Positions 40,152 to 52,826 of a DNA stretch of 60,000 nt are shown here, in pieces; the stretch's first letter is position 1, and each line of letters begins with the position of its first letter. The notes under the pieces are model-generated. The model did not search any database. It saw nothing but the letters and a program-made list of their open reading frames with translations, and was not told where the DNA came from. The stretch lies in assembly GCA_037447655.1 (NCBI GenBank), contig JBBHKE010001206.1:115478-175477 (forward strand), in the 5' to 3' direction. The stretch comes from Zygnema cylindricum. Taxonomy: Eukaryota > Streptophyta > Zygnematophyceae > Zygnematales > Zygnemataceae. Position numbers and translations under genes: made by a program.

Positions 40152-42024
40152 TATTGAAAAGTAATCTTTATTAAGTCTTAAGAATTTGTGTCTACGACTT
40201 ATAATATTTTTGGACCACTAACTATTTAATATTAGGTATATTTAGTGTGGATTTTTTAGTATCTACTTGGATAGTTATCTTTGAAATTCTATGGGCTCCA
40301 TTGCCACACAAAATTCGCAGATCCAAAGAAGCAAATCTAGATAGTGCCGACTCCAAGTTTATGTAAACCAAAATGATTTACCCTTTGACAATCAGAACCC
40401 GATAACAGCTTCACCTTTGTGAAATAAGACTTTATGTGTGCTCAGTTTCACTACAGAATGTAGAGTTAGAATATGATTTTTGGATAACATTCCCCACTTG
40501 ACTTTCCCTTAAAAATGCAGCCACCCTGGCAGGCAAACACTCTGACTGACTACACCCCTATGTAGCCTGAACTTCTCTGAGTCCCCAGCAAAAAGAATCA
40601 CTTAATTTGGTCAACTGAGTTGATAGATATGGCTGGCCAAAGTTAGCCTTTTATACAAGATGCTCTCTGGGAGAGGCGGCTACCTACCCAAAAAAAATTA
40701 AGTCCTAGTCCCTCTCGTAACCCCTTCTACTGAAGTACAGAGCCAATCACAGGACTATACCGTACATAAAATTACAGGCGCCGGAGTACTTTCTGTACGG
40801 CAACTGTACGACAAGACCATACAAGTGACAGTTGTCACATCTAAGCTTGTTTTCTTGCGTTTCGGAGATTCCACAATCCACTAGCGCACTTCCACTTGTC
40901 ATCCAAAGTGGCGGCGCCAGAAAACGCTAAGGCGGCCATTCCGGAATCTCGGCTTGTACCACGGCGGTCGATTAAATCTGACATTCAATTTTACCCGTCA
41001 AAAATATGTGCGACGTATTTGTTTCGCCGTCGAAACAAATCCGCGATATTAGTTTCGCGATGTACCTTAAACCGTACCGTAATGTTTATGTACTAAGAAT
41101 CAATTCGCACCATTAAATGAATTCGTTTACGTGTAAATATTTATATAATTATCAAACCCTACATACTCTAGCACTAGTCCTACACTAAATAGACAAAGCT
41201 AACGGCTATGGGTTGTTTGATGGACGGTTCGTACCACGATCAAATCCTAGGTCCGTCAAAAAGTTTTTAGCAAACATCCCATTTATCTACTTTTGTCTCT
41301 CTAGAGAGCTTAGGCAGCCATGGCTTTAGCTCCCTCTCCAACCTTCAGTGACAACAACAAGTGTGGGATCTTAGTGAGGTGAGTTAGAGGCAGCCCGCCT
41401 CAGCTCTTTTTCTATCCTAATGCAAACCTTTAAAATACTCAAATATCAACAATCTTTAAGTAAATTGGTGTGTACGGCCGCCTATGAATGTAGACGTGAA
41501 ACTTATCTCCCGAATTTTTGGGTCTAGCTATTGTTACTTGAAAACTTTGGTCCAAGTACTTAGATTATTGTTAGTCAAATATTTAGGTGAACCCTGTACA
41601 TACATTTTATATATTTTCTAGATATTTAGATGTTTTCTAGATCTTTTGAGTAATTCGTTCAATTAGGATTGATACATTTAATACAGAATGTACATTTTAC
41701 ACAAGAGTTAAGAAAATGAGATCATTGAGTGTAGTTTAAGGTGTTTTGTGCTCTATTGTCTCTAATTTGCTTGAAGTACATGTTTGTTTGGTTTAAAGAC
41801 CTCTTTCGTTAGGAGTTACATATCTTACACTGTAGATCTAGTCTACTAGGCATTTGTCTTTGGCATTGCTTCTCCTGTCATGTCTACTGATGGCTCGGCT
41901 CGTGCTGTAACTGCTCCTATTAGCTCAAGTGCTCCACCTGCTCCTCCAATGACGAATATCCCAGCTGGTGCAAGTGTGACTCCTAGTGAGAGTGGATCAC
42001 AGCCGAGTCTAAATGCCTATGATC
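40152..42024 (+). repeat. 3' LTR of copia C, split and truncated
   Basis: Begins TATTGAAAAG after the polypurine tract TTTAAGGGGAG. The left piece is 40152-40281, the right piece 41452-42024. The right piece reaches the in-LTR gag start (TGTCTACTGATGGCTCGGC, 41881) and ends at GCCTATGATCT, where other copies read GCCCATGACCTTCAACA. Confidence 0.8.
40282..41451 (-). mobile_element. Solo LTR inserted in the copia C 3' LTR
   Basis: 1170 bases, plus-strand ends TGAAATTCTA and ATATCAACA, flanked by ATCTT (40277-40281 and 41452-41456). The reverse complement matches the LTR at 1-1058. It carries the GTAC cluster (40733-40814) and the tRNA-like block (about 41185-41265). No internal region. Confidence 0.85.
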
Positions 42025-43908
42025 TGTACCACTAATAGTTTGTGTAATTTAGATAACAATTCTTGTTAGCGCTAACAGTTTTTGTAAGTTAGGTTACAAT
42101 TCTTGTAATGGCTAACCGTTTGTGTAATTTAGATAACAATTCCTGTTAGCGCTAACTGTTTGTGTAAGTTAGGTCACAATTCATGTTAGTGCTAATAGTT
42201 TGTGTAAGATATATAAAAATTCGTGTTAGTGCTAACAGTTTTCGTAGTTTAGATAACAATTTCTGTTAGTGCTAACAGTTTGTGTAAGTTAGATATAATT
42301 CTTTTAGCTAACAATTTCTATAAGTTAGGTAACACTTCTCGCGCTAACAGCTTTTATGTAAGTTAGGTAACAATTCTTGTTAGCGCTAACAATTTGTGTA
42401 AGTAAGGTTACAATTTTTGTTAACGCTAACAGTTTTTGTAAGTTAGATATCAATTCATGTTACCACTAACACTTTGTGTTATTTAGATAACAACTTTTAT
42501 TAGCCCTAACCATTTTGTAAGTTAGGTTACAATTCTTGTTAGCGATAACAAATTGTGTAAGTTAGGAAACAATTCGTGTTAGCGCTAACAATTTGTGTAA
42601 TTTGGATAACAATTCTTGTTATCGCTTAAAGTTTTTGTAAGTTAGGTTACAATTCCTCTCAGCGCTAACTTTTTTTGTAAGTTAGTTAACAATTCTTGTT
42701 AGCGCTAACAGTTTGTGTAAGTTAGCTCACAATTCTTGTTTGCCCTAACACTTTGTGTAAGTTAGGCAACAAGTCGTGTAATCGCTTATCGTTTGTGTAA
42801 TTTAGATAACAATTCCTGTTAGCGCTAACGGTTTGTGTATTTTGGGTATCAATTCTTGTTAGCTATAAAAGTTTTGTAAATTAGGTTAAAATTCTTGTTA
42901 GCGCTAACAGTTTGTGTAATTAAGGTAACAATACCTGTTAGCGCTAACAGTTCGTGAAATTTAGATAATAATTCTTGTTAACGCTAACAGTTTCTGTAGT
43001 TTAGATAACAATTCCTGTTAGCGTTAACAGTTTGTGTAATTAAGATTACAATTCTTGTTAGCCCTAACAGTTTGCGGAAGTTAGGTAACAATTCCTAAAA
43101 TGGTTAACCGTTCGTGAAATTTAGATAACAATTCGTGTTAGCGCTAACTGTTTGTGTAAGTTTGGTCACAATTCATGTTTGTGCTAATAGGTTGTGTATG
43201 TTATATAACAATTCCTGTTAGCGCTAACTGTTACTGTAGTTTAGATTACAATTTCTGTTAGTGTTAACAGTTTGTGTAAGTTAGGATACAATTCTTTTTA
43301 GCGCTAACAATTTTTTTAAGTAAGGTAACATTTCCTGTTAGCGCTATCAGTTTGTGTAAGTTAGGTTACAATTATTGTTAGCGCTAACAGTTTGTGTAAG
43401 TTAGGTATCAATTCATGTTACCGCTAACACTTTGTGTTACTTAGATAACAATCTTTGTTAGCCCTGACTGTTTTATAAGTTAGGTTATAATTCTTGTTAG
43501 CGATAACTGTTTGTGTAAGTTAGGTAACAACTCGTGTTAGCTCTAATCATTAGTGTAATTAAGAAAAAAATTATAATTAACGCTTACAATTTTTGTAAGT
43601 TAGGTTACAATTTTTGTTAGCGCTAACAGTTTGTGTAATTTAGGTAACAATTCCTGTTAGCTCTAACAATTTTTGTAAGTTAGTTAACAGTTCTTGTTAG
43701 CGCTAACACTTTGTGTAAGTTATGTCACAATTCTTGTTCGCGCTAATAGTTTGTGTAAGTTATGTAACAATTCTTGTTAGCGCTAACAGTTTCTGTAGTT
43801 TAGATAACAATTCTTGTTAGCGTTAACAGTTTGTGTAAGTTAGAATATAATTCTTCTAAGTGCAAACAGTTTGTGTAAGTTAGGTTACAATTATTGTTAG
43901 CGCTAACA
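42025..43908 (+). repeat. 40-bp satellite array, about 47 units
   Basis: The consensus unit contains GTTTGTGTAAGTTAGGTTAC, AATTCTTG and the 14-bp perfect palindrome TGTTAGCGCTAACA. Period is 40 bases (e.g. unit starts 43350 and 43390). Units vary by substitution, with a few shortened. It starts in the copia C 3' LTR and runs into the assembly gap, so the true length is unknown. There are no unique spacers, so it is not a CRISPR array. Confidence 0.95.
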
Positions 43909-43918
43909 NNNNNNNNNN
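43909..43918. other. Assembly gap of 10 N
   Basis: Ten N bases end the satellite array. The array may have collapsed here, and the two sides may not truly be adjacent. Confidence 1.
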
Positions 43919-44935
43919 GTAACAATAGCATGCCTGTATTCTGGTTTGTGTGACAAGATGAGGAGGACCCTCGGCCGCTAATCCAGCCGGGACCAGTCGT
44001 CTAACTTTTAGCCCTGTGTGTAGAACAGTGTGTTTGGTCTTATGTCCGTACGATAACAATGGCTGACTGCTGATTGGCTTGTCACATTGCTTTGACTTTG
44101 GAACTGTAGTAGGACAAGCTCTAGTTGTATAAGGCACTTGGGGCCAAAGGAGACAAGTTGCTTTTTCAGTACTGTCTCCTGAGAAAACCCCCAGAGAATT
44201 AAATCAATCTTTTTGTTGGAGAACGGTTGCATTGTGTCGTTGACTCTATTGCCATCTTTGTTTTGGATTGTCTTTTGTGGAGACCGTAGCACGGGTGGGT
44301 AGTTGGCACTATCTCCTCTTTGGGCGGTTTGGACTTTCGCTATTTGAAAGTAAGAAGAGTCTTGTCAGATCCTTGCGGTGGAACCGGGAGGGTTGAGGGA
44401 GACTCATACTTGACTTCAGGGCCATTGGGAGAGGTTTTCTTCTGCTGAGTTTGGTCATCGTTGCACTCTGGGGTATGTGAATTCGCCTCACCATTATCAT
44501 TCATTTCTATCTTTAATTCCATTCTCTAGGGCAAGGTGATATTGTTTAATCTGAAAAGGCGATATTTGTTATTTCTATATTTGTGCGTGGGAGTTATTTG
44601 CACACTCTTGTGGTCATCTTTGGGTTTGTCCGTTGTTTTGCGGAAAGGATCGGACGACTCTCATTTCCTTCCTATTCTTTGGAGAGTAGCTGGGAGTGTG
44701 GCATTTTGTGGGCTTCCAGCGGAGTAGCACTGGAATCTGGGGGGGTACAGGGTACTTTTCTTTTCCACTCCATTCCTCCTTACTATCTATGCATATCCCT
44801 GGGGGAGGGGGTAATGAACAGAGATGGGCATTGTAACGGATCCGGGGAAGCATCAGCATTTGGGGTGGATTGCAGGTTTCTTATGCACACCTCCTTGGAC
44901 ATCTAACCTGAACCTCTCGGTTCCCAGGCCCGCTC
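43919..44935 (+). mobile_element. Gypsy-2-type LTR and leader fragment, plus orientation
   Basis: Bases 44100-44400 match, in reverse complement, the LTR at 51191-51500 (AAGGAGACAAGTTGC, AGTACTGTCTCC, GATGGCAATAGAG, TTTGGATTGTC, TTGGCACTATCTCC). Bases 44400-44935 would then be leader. No gag is reached: copia D begins abruptly at about 44936. Open frames here are short and unlike known proteins. Confidence 0.6.
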
Positions 44936-47098
44936 GACAAACTCGATATGAAATGTGGACTGGACACAAACCAGAGGTAAGTCACTTCAAGGTTTTTGGA
45001 AGTAAGGTTTTTATGTTAGATAATGATCCGCAGAAATAGAAGCTAGAACCAAAAGGTATACCAGGGCTATTTCTAGGGTATGATGATCATACCAAAGGTT
45101 AAAGAGTGTATAACACTAAGAGAAATAGAGTTGTGGTAGCCAAAAATATTATTGTGAAGGATGAAGGAATAGGAGTAGATGTAATTAATGAGCGTATAGA
45201 TGAGAAGAATGATAGAAGTGTTGATTATATCTTTTTAGAGGAAAATCCCATGTTTTTAAAAAAAAATATAGAAAATGCATCTACATTACCTCAAAGTGAC
45301 TTGCAATCATCATCTCCACCTGAAACAGGAAGTGTTATGCCCGAAAGAGTTGTAGACTCTCCTCTACCTTAAGCCGAAACTGAATCAAAAGAGCAATCAC
45401 ATGTATCAAAGAGGAGGACCCAACTATCTATACCAGTGACAAAATTTCCAGGTGGAGTGAGGCGAAGTGCGCGACTTAGGGGAGAAAATGCAGCCTTTTG
45501 CTCACTCAGCACACATAGAAAAGCCTCTAACATTGACGGAAGCTTTTTCGAGTAGTGAAAGGGAACACTAGGTGGAAGCGGTTAATGAGGAAATGAAGTC
45601 CATCATGGAGGCCCAAACATGGGATCTGGTGGAACTTCCTCCTGGAAGAAAGATTATTGGAAGTAAATGGGTGTTTAAATTTAAATTGAACCCAAATAAC
45701 ACCATAGATAAATATAACGCTCGCTTAGTTGCTAAGGGATATAATCAAAAAGAGGGGATAGATTATGAAGAAACATTTTCACCGGTTATAAGGTTTGCAT
45801 CTATCCTCATCTTACTTACATTAGTTGCCATAAAGGATTTGACATTCACCAAATGGATGTCAAAACTGCATTTTTAGATGGTGATTTAGATGAAGTCATT
45901 TATATAAAGCAGCCAGAGGGTTATGAGGAAGAGGAAAAGATAATCTTCTGTCTGACTTTTAAAATCTTTGTATGGAACCGAAAGTTAGATGAGTTCTTGA
46001 CAAGATTAGGATTTACTAGAATTAGTGGAGATCATTTAGTATTTTTGATGTTTGGTTATAATCCTGATGAGGTGATATTCATTCCTCTGTATGTTGATGA
46101 TTTGCTTCTAATTAGTAGGAACAAAAAAAGAATTGCTAGAGTAAAACACGCTCTTAATTCAAAATTTGAAATGAATGATTTGGGTGAGGCTAAATATATT
46201 ATTGGAATACAAGTTGAAAGAGATAGAGGAAAGAAAATAATTAGGCTAACTCAACAAGAAGCGATACGAAAGATATTGGAAAAAATTGGCTTGGCTAATG
46301 CCAAAGGTTATGCAACTCCTATGGAGTATAAATAAAAACTTGAAGGAATGGAGCATGAGTTTGGAGTCATAATAGATGAGGAACTCAGTGCAGAAGGGCA
46401 AAAATTTATGTCTTAAGTACCTTACTGACAAGTAGTAGGAAGTCTGATTTACTTCATTAATTGCACTAGGCCCGATATAGCTGCAGCTGTTGGTGTGTTC
46501 AGCAAAAGTCTAAAAAATCCACGAAAGAGAGATTGGGATGCAGCAAAAAGGGTCTTAAGATATCTTGTTGGGACTAGAAATCTTTGGCTTATTTTGGGAG
46601 GGGACAAGGTTAGCATTATTACTTGGAGTGATGGTAGCTATCGTTATGTGCCTAGTAGGAAGTCTACAACTGGGTATGTTATTCAGATAGGAAGTGGAAC
46701 TTGTAGTTGGAGTAGTAAACTTCAAAAGGTCACGGCATAATTGACTATGTAAGCCGAATACATGGCTTTGAGTGCAGCCTTGAACGAGCTGCATTGGATT
46801 AAGGCATTTCTTCAAAAATTGGGTTTTACACAACAAGGGACACAAATAATGTGGTGCGACAATCAAGCAGCCATTTCTGTGGCAAAAAACCCAAGTCACC
46901 ATTTTAAGAGTAAACATATGGACATTCGGCTACATTTGGTACAAGAGAAAGTATTTGCAAAAGTGGTCAAACTTTGTTATTTGCCTGATGAGAAAATGGT
47001 TGCAGACATGTTGACAAAAGCCCTTCCCTCTCCTAAGTTGGAGTACTGCAGAAAAGCATGTGGTCTAAGTGAGTAAGCCTTCTAAAGCTTAAGGGGAG
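44936..47098 (+). pseudogene. Copia D (C family), 5'-truncated pol
   Basis: Begins inside integrase (YEMWTGHKPEVSHFKVFGSKVFMLDNDPQK) and continues through RT ([38 protein letters not shown] at about 46090) and RNase H (CTRPDIAAAVGVFSKSLKNPRKRDWDAAKRVLRYLVG, CDNQAAISVAKNPSHHFKSKHMDIRLHL). Stops at about 45037, 45101, 45370, 46333 and 46736, plus lost connection residues near 45960. The RNase H end is well preserved. Polypurine tract CTTAAGGGGAG precedes the next LTR. Confidence 0.85.
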
Positions 47099-47784
47099 TA
47101 TTGAAAAGTAAGCTTTAGTAAGTCTTAAAAATTTGAGTCAAGGACTTAGAATATTTTTAGAATACCAACTGTTCAATATTGACCAAATTTAGTGTGGATT
47201 TTTGTAGTATCCACACGAATCGTTATCTTTAAGTAAATTAACTTGTAGGGCCGCCAATAATTGTGGATGTGATAAGAATCACCATGATTTTTAGAGTATA
47301 GATATTTTTAGTGGACAATTTAGGTCCAAACACTTAGATTGTTGTTAGTAGATTGTATAGTGAACCTTGTACATACATTTAAGATATTTGAAAAAATTTT
47401 ACAGTATTTAATTCAATTAGGAATGATCAGTTTGACACAGAATGTTCATTCTTCACAAAGTTTAAGGAAATGAGAGCACTAAGTGCATTTTAAGGTGTTT
47501 GTGCTCTATTGTTTTTGATTTGCTTGTAGTACATGTTTGTTAGGTTAAAAGACCACTTTCATTTGTAGTTACATATCTTACAGGATTGATCTTGTCTGAT
47601 AGGTATTCCTCTTTGGGTTTGCTTCCGCTAACATGTCTGATAATGGCTCAGCTCCTGCTGGAAGTGCTTTTATTAGCCCTAGTGCTCCACCTGCTCCTCC
47701 AGGGACGAATATCCCAGCTCGTGCAAGTGTGACTCCTAGTGGGAGTAGATCACAGCCGAGTCTAAATGCCCATAACCTTCAAGA
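47099..47784 (+). repeat. LTR shared by copia D (3') and copia E (5')
   Basis: 686 bases, TATTG...CAAGA (CAACA mutated). It is preceded by the D polypurine tract and followed by the E primer site (47785-47799). One LTR serving two internal regions is the product of recombination between LTRs of two elements. Confidence 0.85.
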
Positions 47785-48930
47785 GGTTGTGGGCCCACCG
47801 CCCAAATTGCCTATCTTTGATGGATCGGGCTACTTGTACTAGGAAAATATGCTGAGCTCCTATTTCGAAGAGATGGACTTGTCATCCATTGTGGATGGGA
47901 CTGCTGATGAGACTACATCGGATTGGAGAAAGAAGAATCTCCATTGCCTCAATGTCTTCAAGCAGACTATGACAAAAGAGTTGGTAATGTCTTACCTTGA
48001 TATGAAAAAGGCTTCTCAAATCTGGATTAGTGTACATGCTATGTATGTTCAGCTTGATGTCACTGTTCATACTAATTTAGCAACAGAAATATTTGAATTT
48101 AGATATTCTGGAGGTAGCATGTCAGATCATTGCCATGCTATGAAAAGATTGTTCGTTCAGAGTACAAGTGCAGGTGGGGACTTTTCACCACCTCAGCAGG
48201 TTATGTTATTGATGAGAACTTTACCCAATGAGTATAAGGGAGCCATGGATAGGCTTAGGGCTCTTCCACAGCATCAATGGAACATAGCATAAGCAATTCA
48301 ACTTATTTTGAGTGGAGAAACTAACCATATTTCACAAACTGGTAGTAGTAATCTGTTCAAGCACTAGCTAACCAGTTTTCAGATTCTAAGATTGGTAGTG
48401 GCTGTGGTAGAGGTAGTGGTCTTAGAAGGTCACTTTTAACTTACTATTTATGTGATGAAAAAGGGCATGTGTTCAAAATATGTAGTGCATATAAGAGAGC
48501 GAAAGCCACAGGAAATTTTCAATCTGGATGGGACGAAAGTCGGGTTCCTTCTCAATCAGGTGGTTGACCAACTGTTCTCTTCAAAAAACTTAAAGTAGAG
48601 GACGTGAGCAGCTTTCCCACCAACAACAAAAAGAAATACTTTGCGATGGCACAAGCAACAGAAGGCGTGGAGGAAGACGAATAGATAATAGACTCCGGTG
48701 CATCTGCTTACATTTGCCGCAATCACCATCTGTTTTAGAGTATTCAATCTATTTCACCCATCAAAATCTATTTTAGTGATGATACCTTTGTTGAGTCAAA
48801 AGCAAAAGGGAGGATTTTACTTATATTTAACGTAAAAGGAAAACCTGTTAAAAGGGTTTTGGAAGATGTGTTGAATGTCCCAGCTTTTAAAAGAAACATT
48901 TTCTCTACGTTAGTGGTAGAAATATAGGTT
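47633..48930 (+). pseudogene. gag-pro: Copia E Gag-protease
   Basis: Gag starts in the LTR, with the same TAG at the TAC-TAG-GAA site (47840) as in copia C, so the two inherited it from a common source copy. It continues to 48292, then TAA. The CCHC knuckle reads YYLCDEKGHVFKIC, with the first Cys lost to Tyr. The protease region (IIDSGASAYICRNHHL) is broken by TAG at 48685 and 48737. Confidence 0.8.
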
Positions 48931-48962
48931 TTTAAATTATATCTGAGAATGGAAAAAAAACA

Positions 48963-50110
48963 GTGAGTAAGAATGGGAAAATAGTTGCAGAGGGATTTGC
49001 AGGAGGAAACAATTTGTATCGGTTGAGTCTTGCAAATGATAATGACAATGATGTTATCTACTCAAGTATAATCACTGATTGTGATTTAAGGCATAAACGT
49101 TTAGGACATGTGAATTATGATAGATTAGAAAAGATGGCAAATAAAAAAATGGTGGAAGGTGTAAAAATTAGTCAAAAACCAGCATCAAATGTATGTGATG
49201 GTTGTGCAATGGGAAAAATTCATAAGTTGCCTTTCCCTTTGCAAACTGATCATAGAAGTAGCAGGGTGCTAGAACTAATTTATTCAGATGTATGGGGGCC
49301 ATCTAGGTATCCATCTGTGGGAGGTGCTAAGTTTATGCTTACCTTTACTGATGACTATAGTAGATTTACTGCAGTGTAATATTTGAAAAGTAAGGATGAA
49401 GTTTTTTCAAAATTTAAAGAGTATAAGGCTTGGGTCGAGAATCTACATAAGAGAAAGATAGCGTGATTCACATCTGATAATGGAGGGGAGTACATTTCTA
49501 ATGAATTTACACAATTCCTAAAATTGCATGGAATCTCACGTCAACTAACCGTTCCTTATTCTCAGGAACAAATCGGTGTTTCAGTAAGAATAAATAGAAC
49601 CATATCAGAGTGTGCTAGGATAATGATGGCTGATATCGATATAGATTTCAAATTTTGGGTAGAGGCTATGTATTGTGCAGCTTATGTGAGAAACAGGCTA
49701 AAAACAAGGGTAGTAAAAGATAAAACTCCCTATGAAATGTGGACAGGAAACAAACCAGATGTAAGTTACTTCAAAGTTTTTGGAAGTAAAGTATTTTTGC
49801 TATATAAAGATCCACAAAAATGGAAATTAGAGCCAAAAGGCATACCAGAGATATTTTTAGGGTATGATGATCATGCGAAGGGTTATAAAGTATATGACAT
49901 TAACAGATATAGAGTTGTGGTAGCCAGAAACATCATAGTGAAGGATGAGGGAAAAGGAGTAGATGTATTTAGTCAACGTAGCGATGAAAAGAAAAGTGGA
50001 AGTGTTGATTATATCTTTTTAGAGGAAAATCCCATGTTTTTCAAGGAAAATATAGAAAATGCATCTACTCAAAGTGACTTGCAATCATCTTCTACACCAG
50101 AAACAGGAAG
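48963..50110 (+). pseudogene. int: Copia E integrase
   Basis: The zinc module reads LRHKRLGHVN ... CDGCAMGKIHKLPF. Catalytic Asp residues remain in IYSDVWGP and in TSDNGGEYIS. The catalytic Glu is Val (IGVSVRINRTI). Breaks at TAA 49377 and TGA 49464. The C-terminal part (VFGSKVFLLYKDPQKWKLEPKGIPEIFLGYDDHAKGYKVYD) is open to 50372. Confidence 0.85.
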
Positions 50111-51190
50111 TGTTATGCCAGAAAGAGTTGCAGACTCTCCTCTACCTCAAGCCGAAACTGAATTAGAAAAAGAATCACAAGTATCAAGGAGGAGGACTCA
50201 ACCATCTATACCAGCTACAGAATTTCCAGGTGGAGTTAGGCAAAGTGCACGACTCAGGGGAGCAAGTGCAGTCTTTGCTCACTCAGCTTACTTAAAGGAG
50301 CCTCTAACTTTAACGGAAGCTTTTCCTGTAATGAAAGGGAACACTGGGTGGAAGCAGTCAATGAAGAAATGAAGTCCATCATGGAGGCCCAAACATGGGA
50401 TCTGGTGCAGCTTCCTCATAGAATAAAGACTTTTGGAAGTAAATGGGTGTTTAAATTAAAATTGAACCCAGATAATACCATAGACAAGTATAGGCTCGCT
50501 TGGTTGCTAAAGGATATAATCATAAAGAAGGGGATAGATTATGAAGAAACGTTTTCACCGGCTGTAACGTTTCCATCTGTCCGCATCTTATTTACATTAG
50601 TTGCCATAGAGGATTTTGAAATCCACCAAATGGATGTCAAAACTGCATTTTTGCATAGTGATTTAGATGAGGTCATTTATATGAAGCAGCCAGAGGGTTA
50701 TGAGGAAGCACAAAAAGAAAATCTTGTGTGCGGACTTCTAAAATCTTTGTATAGCCTAAAACATACCCTTAGGCAATGGAACCGAAAGTTAGATGAGTTC
50801 TTCACACGATTAGGATTTACTTGAATTAGTTCAAATCATTCACTATATGTGATGTGTGGTGATAATCTTGATGAGGTGATATTCATTGCTGTGTATGTTG
50901 ATGATTTGCTGTTAATTAGTAGGAACAAAGAAGGAATTGCTAGACTAAAACACTCTTTTAATTCAAAATTTGAAATAAAGGATTTGGGTGAGGCTAAAAA
51001 CATTTCTTAGCATACAGGTTGAAAGAGATAGAGAAAAGAAAATCATTAGGCTAACTGAAAAAGAAGCGATAGGAAACATGTTGGAAAAATTTGGTTTGGC
51101 TGATGCCCAAAGTTGTGCAACTCCTATGGAGTATAAGCAAAAACTTGAAGGAATGGAGCATGAGTTTGGAGTTATATTAGATGAGGAACA
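50111..51190 (+). pseudogene. rt: Copia E reverse transcriptase, cut by gypsy-2
   Basis: RVT_2 markers: [30 protein letters not shown] (frame change near 50350), [24 protein letters not shown] (about 50897), and EMEHEFGVILDEEQ at the end. TGA at 50822 and frame loss near 50995. After GATGAGGAAC (about 51190) the expected RNase H is replaced by gypsy-2 LTR sequence, so the rest of copia E should lie beyond the window. Confidence 0.85.
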
Positions 51191-52325
51191 ACCCTCGGTG
51201 TCCGCAGCTCGGAACCGACTAAACTCTTCTCAGTTTCAAACAGCGAAAAATCCAAAAATCACCCAAAGGGAAGATAATGCCAATTACGAGCCCGAACTAT
51301 GATTCCCATAATGGACAGATCCAAAACAAAGATGGCAATAGAGTCAAAACAAAACAAAGGTTCTTCTAAAAGAAGGTTTGTTGGATTTTTTGAGGGTTTT
51401 CATAGGAGACAGTACTGAAAAGCAACCTGTCTCCTTCGACCCCAAATGCCTTATACATCAAAGTTTGTCATATTGCCAGTCCGAAAGTCAAATCTACGCG
51501 ATTAACCATTGAGCGGCAAGCAAGTGTAATTGAATTGACACAAGACAAATTAATCCGTACTACACTCGGGGAAAAAAGTTCTGCTCTGGACTGCGACTAG
51601 ATCCGCGGCCGGAAGTATTTATTCGGTCCACCATTATAAGACAAAATCGTGAAAATGACACTAACTTGCCAGACGTTGACCTATCGTAATAAATGGACGA
51701 AAAGTCAGCTGAGACTGAACTAAATCTCTACTGACGGCTACCAGCATGATCTAAATGCAAATCCGAAAAGTTTAGTGGCAATCCACAATGTACCCCCCAA
51801 AGGGGCTGGTGGCAAATGGTTCTCGTAACGGAATTGCAACCTTTGAGATGGTAGAACTTTGTCATCCAGCCTCCGTTTGGCGCCAAATAAAGTGCGTTCC
51901 GCTCAGTTTAGGAAATACAAGGATCTCATCCGGCTTGGTGCACTCACTCCTCCGTAAGCTGAAGACCGTACAGAGTAAAAAGGGCTCGGAAATCCTTGGT
52001 GACATAAAGGTATGCCTGAAAAGCACCTGAGCTTGACAGCAGTCGAGCGTGCCTGATGAACGTGAGGGAAGGGCCCAAAGCCCGACGTCGTCGGCATAAG
52101 GGTCTTGCAAATAAACCCCAAATGCGAATGCTTCTCTTAAAAATGATCATGCCCACTGTTGCCCTCATCCCTCCCATAGACATGCATGCACAAATAAGAG
52201 GGGAACAAAGACCGGAACTAGGCATGAAGGCATGGGAAGGCGAAAAGATCTCCCTTCCCTCTTCCTTTCCTTATCGAACCGGGGAAACGGGGTTGGGTTT
52301 ATGGTTTATTGGGTCGGTGCCCTCA
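51191..52325 (-). repeat. 3' LTR of gypsy-2
   Basis: On the minus strand it starts TGAGGGCACC right after the purine tract TAAGAGGGGGGGAAA (52326-52340). Its far end is near 51191, where copia E sequence resumes. The exact end and target duplication are unclear. Its distal 300 bases match the plus-strand fragment at 44100-44400. Confidence 0.65.
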
Positions 52326-52337
52326 TTTCCCCCCCTC

Positions 52338-52793
52338 TTAGTCAACCGTGACTAAGAAAAAGAAATAATTACCCGCCCAATTCACAGTTCCCGCAGAACC
52401 ATGGACTAGGGGATGGAGAACGTGGTTCCCACGAGGAGGGGAGACAAGCTGGGTGCCAACACTGACCGCACTGATTGCAGACCAAGATGTCGTGCTGCGG
52501 GGAGGACTAGGGGATGAAGAACGTGGTTCCCACGAGGAGGGGAGACAAGCTGGGTGCCAACACTGACCGCAATGATTGCAGACCAAGATATCGTGCTGCG
52601 GGGAGGACAGGTTGCACGATGATGAACAGGAAAGAGGATCGGCAAAGTAAGTCAAGTGGAAAGTGGGCTCATCTTCCAATCCTCGGAGGTGGCAAGGGGC
52701 CACATTGATCTGATTCTCCTTAATTCTCTGACCATCTTTCCCTTCCAAAGTCAAAACTCCCTTGTTTGAAACTTCAACCACTTTCAAAATCAC
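52338..52793 (-). pseudogene. Gypsy-2 integrase C-terminus and PHD-like finger, with tandem duplication
   Basis: The minus strand reads ILKVVEVSNKGVLTLEGKDG (same place as KILRVVEINANGMLGLQ in gypsy-1), then CSSSC, VCNHC and WHPAC, i.e. the first six ligands of a PHD-like C/H pattern. A 101-base unit (52406-52506) is duplicated in tandem (52507-52607). Because 101 is not a multiple of three, the second unit is read in another frame and the end of the finger is lost. Confidence 0.55.
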
Positions 52794-52826
52794 CCGCCCT
52801 ACAGAAATGTCAAGCGTATCCTTTTT

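Larger units (their letters stand above)
35349..42024 (+). mobile_element. Copia element C, degenerate
   Basis: LTR - gag - protease - integrase - RT - RNase H - LTR in plus orientation. The 5' LTR is complete. The 3' LTR is split by a solo LTR at 40282-41451 and breaks off about 14 bases before its end, at the 40-bp satellite. Many stops and frameshifts. Same family as copies D and E and the solo LTR at 57625. Confidence 0.88.

Noticed and set aside
42025-43908. CRISPR-like regular repeat
   Set aside because: The whole 40-bp unit is repeated without unique spacers, and the context is a plant-type retroelement region. It is a satellite.
43880-44292. Open frames over the gap and the gypsy LTR fragment
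   Set aside because: One spans the N run and the others lie in LTR/leader sequence with no protein-like pattern.
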